This document shows, piece by piece, positions 5,470 through 7,149 of a stretch of DNA of 7,149 nt. The position numbers and the translations under genes were made by a program. The DNA comes from Chlamydiota bacterium. Its GTDB lineage: Bacteria; Chlamydiota; Chlamydiia; Chlamydiales; Simkaniaceae. The stretch is taken from assembly GCA_021772295.1 (NCBI GenBank), contig JAJFMG010000152.1, forward strand, positions 1 through 7,149. The letters are read 5' to 3'. Each line of letters begins with the position of its first letter. Position 1 is the stretch's first letter. Below the pieces are notes generated by a model. The model was not told the origin of the DNA. It ran no database searches and saw nothing but the letters and a program-made list of their open reading frames with translations.

Positions 5470-6927
5470 ATGACAACAACCCATCCTAAAGCTCTTGGTT
5501 GGCTAAGCGTTTGTTACTCTTTTTTTATGGCAAGTTTTGTAGTCATCGTTGCATCTCTTGTTCTTTATCAGAAAAATGCATTGAATCTAACGAGTGATCA
5601 TTCCTATGGAATTTTTGCAGCGGCAGTTGCCCTTCTTTGGATACTTCCTGTTGGGGGTGGATACCTTTCAAATAAACTTGGATATGCAAATGCTGCAAAA
5701 GTTGGGTTGCTTGTATGTTTTGCAGGAATGGTTTGTTTTTGTTTTTATAGTGTTACTTTTTTATATATTGGTTTGGGGTTATATGTTGTTGGGAATGCGT
5801 TTGCAACTCCGGCCATTTGGTGTATGGTTGATCATTGTTACTCGAAAACTAGTGAACTTAGGGAAGCTGGATTTACTCTGTTTTATTTGATTTTTAATGT
5901 AGGAGCTGTTGTTGGTATTTTTCTTGGGGGATATCTAGCTAAAAATTTTGGATTTGCTTTTGAATTTGGATTAAGTGCCTTTTTTCTTCTTGTGTCTTTT
6001 GCTTTTTTTTTAATTGGGGAAAAAAAGGTGACACCGCATAAAGGAAGAACAATACTACCGCAGCTCAAATGGTCTACAAAAGAAATCTATGCGAGTCTTG
6101 TTATTATATCTATTTTGGCAACGCCAGTTGCTATCTTTTTGTTCTATCATTTAACCTTATGTAATATTTTGATGATAATACTACTTGGATGGATGATAGG
6201 ATTTTTGGTACGTATTGCAATAAGGCAAAAAGAAAAACACTTAAGGAATAAAATTTTTGCATTTATTATTCTTTCACTTATCTCGATTGCTTTTTGGACA
6301 CTTTATTCATTAGAGCCATCATTTTTATCCGTTTTTATTCAAAATAACGTCAATACAAGCATTCTTGGAATGAAGATTCCTCCTTCCTCGTTTTTTGCAT
6401 TTGATGGAGTGTTTGTGATCTTATTTGGTCTGATTTTAAGTCATATTTGGTACAAGCTAAGTAGAAAAGGAAATAACCCATCCCTTTCATTTAAGTTTGC
6501 AGGGTCACTTGTTGTAATAGGGATTGGGTTTTGTTTTGTAGCTTTTATGATTACGCAAATGGGATCGATGAAAATGCCGGCGATTTATATCATTATAGCA
6601 TATGCAATTTTTGCAATTGGTGAGCTACTTGTAAGTCCTCTTGGAATATCAATGGTTGGAAGCTTAGCACCTGAGGGCAGAGAGGGGGTGATGATGGGTT
6701 TTTGGCAGTTATGTTCTGGAATTGGTGGTCTTGTAGCCGGCGCTATTGCAACAGCGCCAAAATTACCTGAGCACAGTATAAAACTTGCAAAAAGTTATCC
6801 AGTATATTTACAGGTGTTTTTTACTGTAGGCATCATAGCTGTTTGTATTGGGTTTGCAGTGCTTCTTTTTGCTAAAAAATTAAAATCACTATTATCAGAG
6901 CATAAATTCAAAAAAAAACAAATTTAA
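5470..6927 (+). CDS. POT/PTR2-family proton-coupled peptide transporter (atypical)
   Basis: This 485-residue, very hydrophobic protein has the length and roughly 14 membrane helices of bacterial POT (PTR2, MFS) transporters, which import di- and tripeptides with protons across the inner membrane. Supporting motifs are LPVGGGYLSNKLGY (59-72, the MFS loop 2-3 region) and GNAFATPAIWCMV (108-120). The helix-4 signature FYLIFNVGAVVG (138-149) has conserved Asn143. FWTLYSLEPSFLSVF (275-289), KIPPSSFFAFDGVFVI (302-317) and the helix-10 motif GELLVSPLGISMVGSLAP (384-401) with conserved Glu385 also fit. The first helix (SVCYSFFMASFVVIV) lacks the ExxER motif used for proton coupling in typical POT members, so mechanism or substrate may differ. 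The start ATG has AGGA eight bases upstream. It follows the BAAT-type gene by 84 bases on the same strand. It could move peptides or acylated or modified amines; the family is secure, the substrate is not. Confidence 0.88.
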   Translation: MTTTHPKALGWLSVCYSFFMASFVVIVASLVLYQKNALNLTSDHSYGIFAAAVALLWILPVGGGYLSNKLGYANAAKVGLLVCFAGMVCFCFYSVTFLYIGLGLYVVGNAFATPAIWCMVDHCYSKTSELREAGFTLFYLIFNVGAVVGIFLGGYLAKNFGFAFEFGLSAFFLLVSFAFFLIGEKKVTPHKGRTILPQLKWSTKEIYASLVIISILATPVAIFLFYHLTLCNILMIILLGWMIGFLVRIAIRQKEKHLRNKIFAFIILSLISIAFWTLYSLEPSFLSVFIQNNVNTSILGMKIPPSSFFAFDGVFVILFGLILSHIWYKLSRKGNNPSLSFKFAGSLVVIGIGFCFVAFMITQMGSMKMPAIYIIIAYAIFAIGELLVSPLGISMVGSLAPEGREGVMMGFWQLCSGIGGLVAGAIATAPKLPEHSIKLAKSYPVYLQVFFTVGIIAVCIGFAVLLFAKKLKSLLSEHKFKKKQI

Positions 6928-6940
6928 TTGCTTTTTTACC

Positions 6941-6966
6941 AGCTTGCCAGCAAGCTTTGCTTTCTT
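6941..6966 (+). terminator. Possible weak intrinsic terminator after the transporter gene
   Basis: AGCTTG (6941-6946) pairs with CAAGCT (6951-6956) around a CCAG loop and is followed by the T-rich TTGCTTTCTT. It starts 14 bases after the stop of the transporter gene. The stem is only six pairs and the T-tract is interrupted, so it may be leaky. Confidence 0.45.
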
Positions 6967-7002
6967 AGCTGTCATGTTAGAGTCGATAGTACTGAGGTAA
7001 AT

Positions 7003-7149
7003 GTGGATAAAAACACTCCCAAATTTTTATATAAGATTTTATCCTTAGAAAATTTCAGAAAAAGTGAAGGGCAAGAAAAACTCTGCCTTCATCCCGATGA
7101 TAAAGCATTTATCCATTTTTCGATGGATAATCAATTAGAAAGAATACAG
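7003..7149 (+). CDS. Probable DUF952 family protein, N-terminal 49 codons (runs off right edge)
   Basis: From GTG 7003 the frame stays open for 49 codons to the window edge. The sequence contains KFLYKILSLENFRKSEG (7-23) and DDKAFIHFSMDNQLERIQ (32-49). This matches the start of DUF952 proteins, which open with a YKILS-type strand and a GFIHLS-type motif (here AFIHFS) followed by a Gln-Leu helix. DUF952 proteins are small (about 110 residues), cytoplasmic and of unknown function. There is no in-frame ATG nearby. GAGG at 6994-6997, five bases upstream, supports the GTG start; the overlapping ATG at 7001 is in another frame and gives only a 15-residue ORF. The 5' spacing of 75 bases from the transporter stop allows independent or read-through expression. 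Confidence 0.7.
   Translation, partial: MDKNTPKFLYKILSLENFRKSEGQEKLCLHPDDKAFIHFSMDNQLERIQ

Noticed and set aside
5594..5890. Plus-strand ORF of 98 codons inside the transporter gene
   Set aside because: It is an alternative-frame shadow; its hydrophobicity comes from T-rich membrane-helix codons of the real gene.
5883..6068. Minus-strand ORF of 61 codons
   Set aside because: It is antisense to transporter helices 4-6 with no independent support.

Overview
The window is AT-rich bacterial chromosomal DNA with genes on both strands. It has no transposase, phage, CRISPR or plasmid features. Short AT-rich spacers, a tRNA gene with no encoded CCA end, a decayed coding remnant, and enzymes common in intracellular Gram-negative bacteria suggest a host-associated bacterium. 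A Chlamydia-like organism (Chlamydiota) is my best guess, with Legionella-like Gammaproteobacteria as the alternative. This assignment rests on general resemblance and is low confidence.

Left part (1-1366): the N-terminal 383 codons of a RecD2-type DNA helicase run leftwards off the edge. Divergent from it is a complete tRNA-Asn(GTT) gene with a recognisable promoter and a strong intrinsic terminator. Middle-left (1367-2262): a gene-poor stretch. It holds a probable frameshifted coding remnant, a strong terminator-like hairpin, a 113-residue two-helix membrane protein on the minus strand, and a possible 33-residue ORF on the plus strand with a good ribosome binding site.

Middle (2263-3963): two acetyltransferase-type genes face away from each other over a 111-bp promoter region. 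The minus-strand one is a single-domain GNAT protein. The plus-strand one fuses an N-terminal GrpB (UPF0157) domain to a C-terminal GNAT domain resembling the aminoglycoside 6'-N-acetyltransferase group. Right part (4042-6927): an exported protein of the acyl-CoA thioesterase / bile-acid acyltransferase (BAAT) family is followed by a 485-residue POT/PTR2-type peptide transporter. At the right edge begins a partial gene that looks like a DUF952 protein.

The genes do not form an obvious single pathway. They read as a cluster of small-molecule modification and uptake genes next to housekeeping genes (recD2, tRNA-Asn). I do not see convincing evidence of a new multi-gene system. The most unusual items are the GrpB-GNAT fusion, the signal-peptide-bearing BAAT enzyme, and the POT transporter without the family's first-helix ExxER motif.
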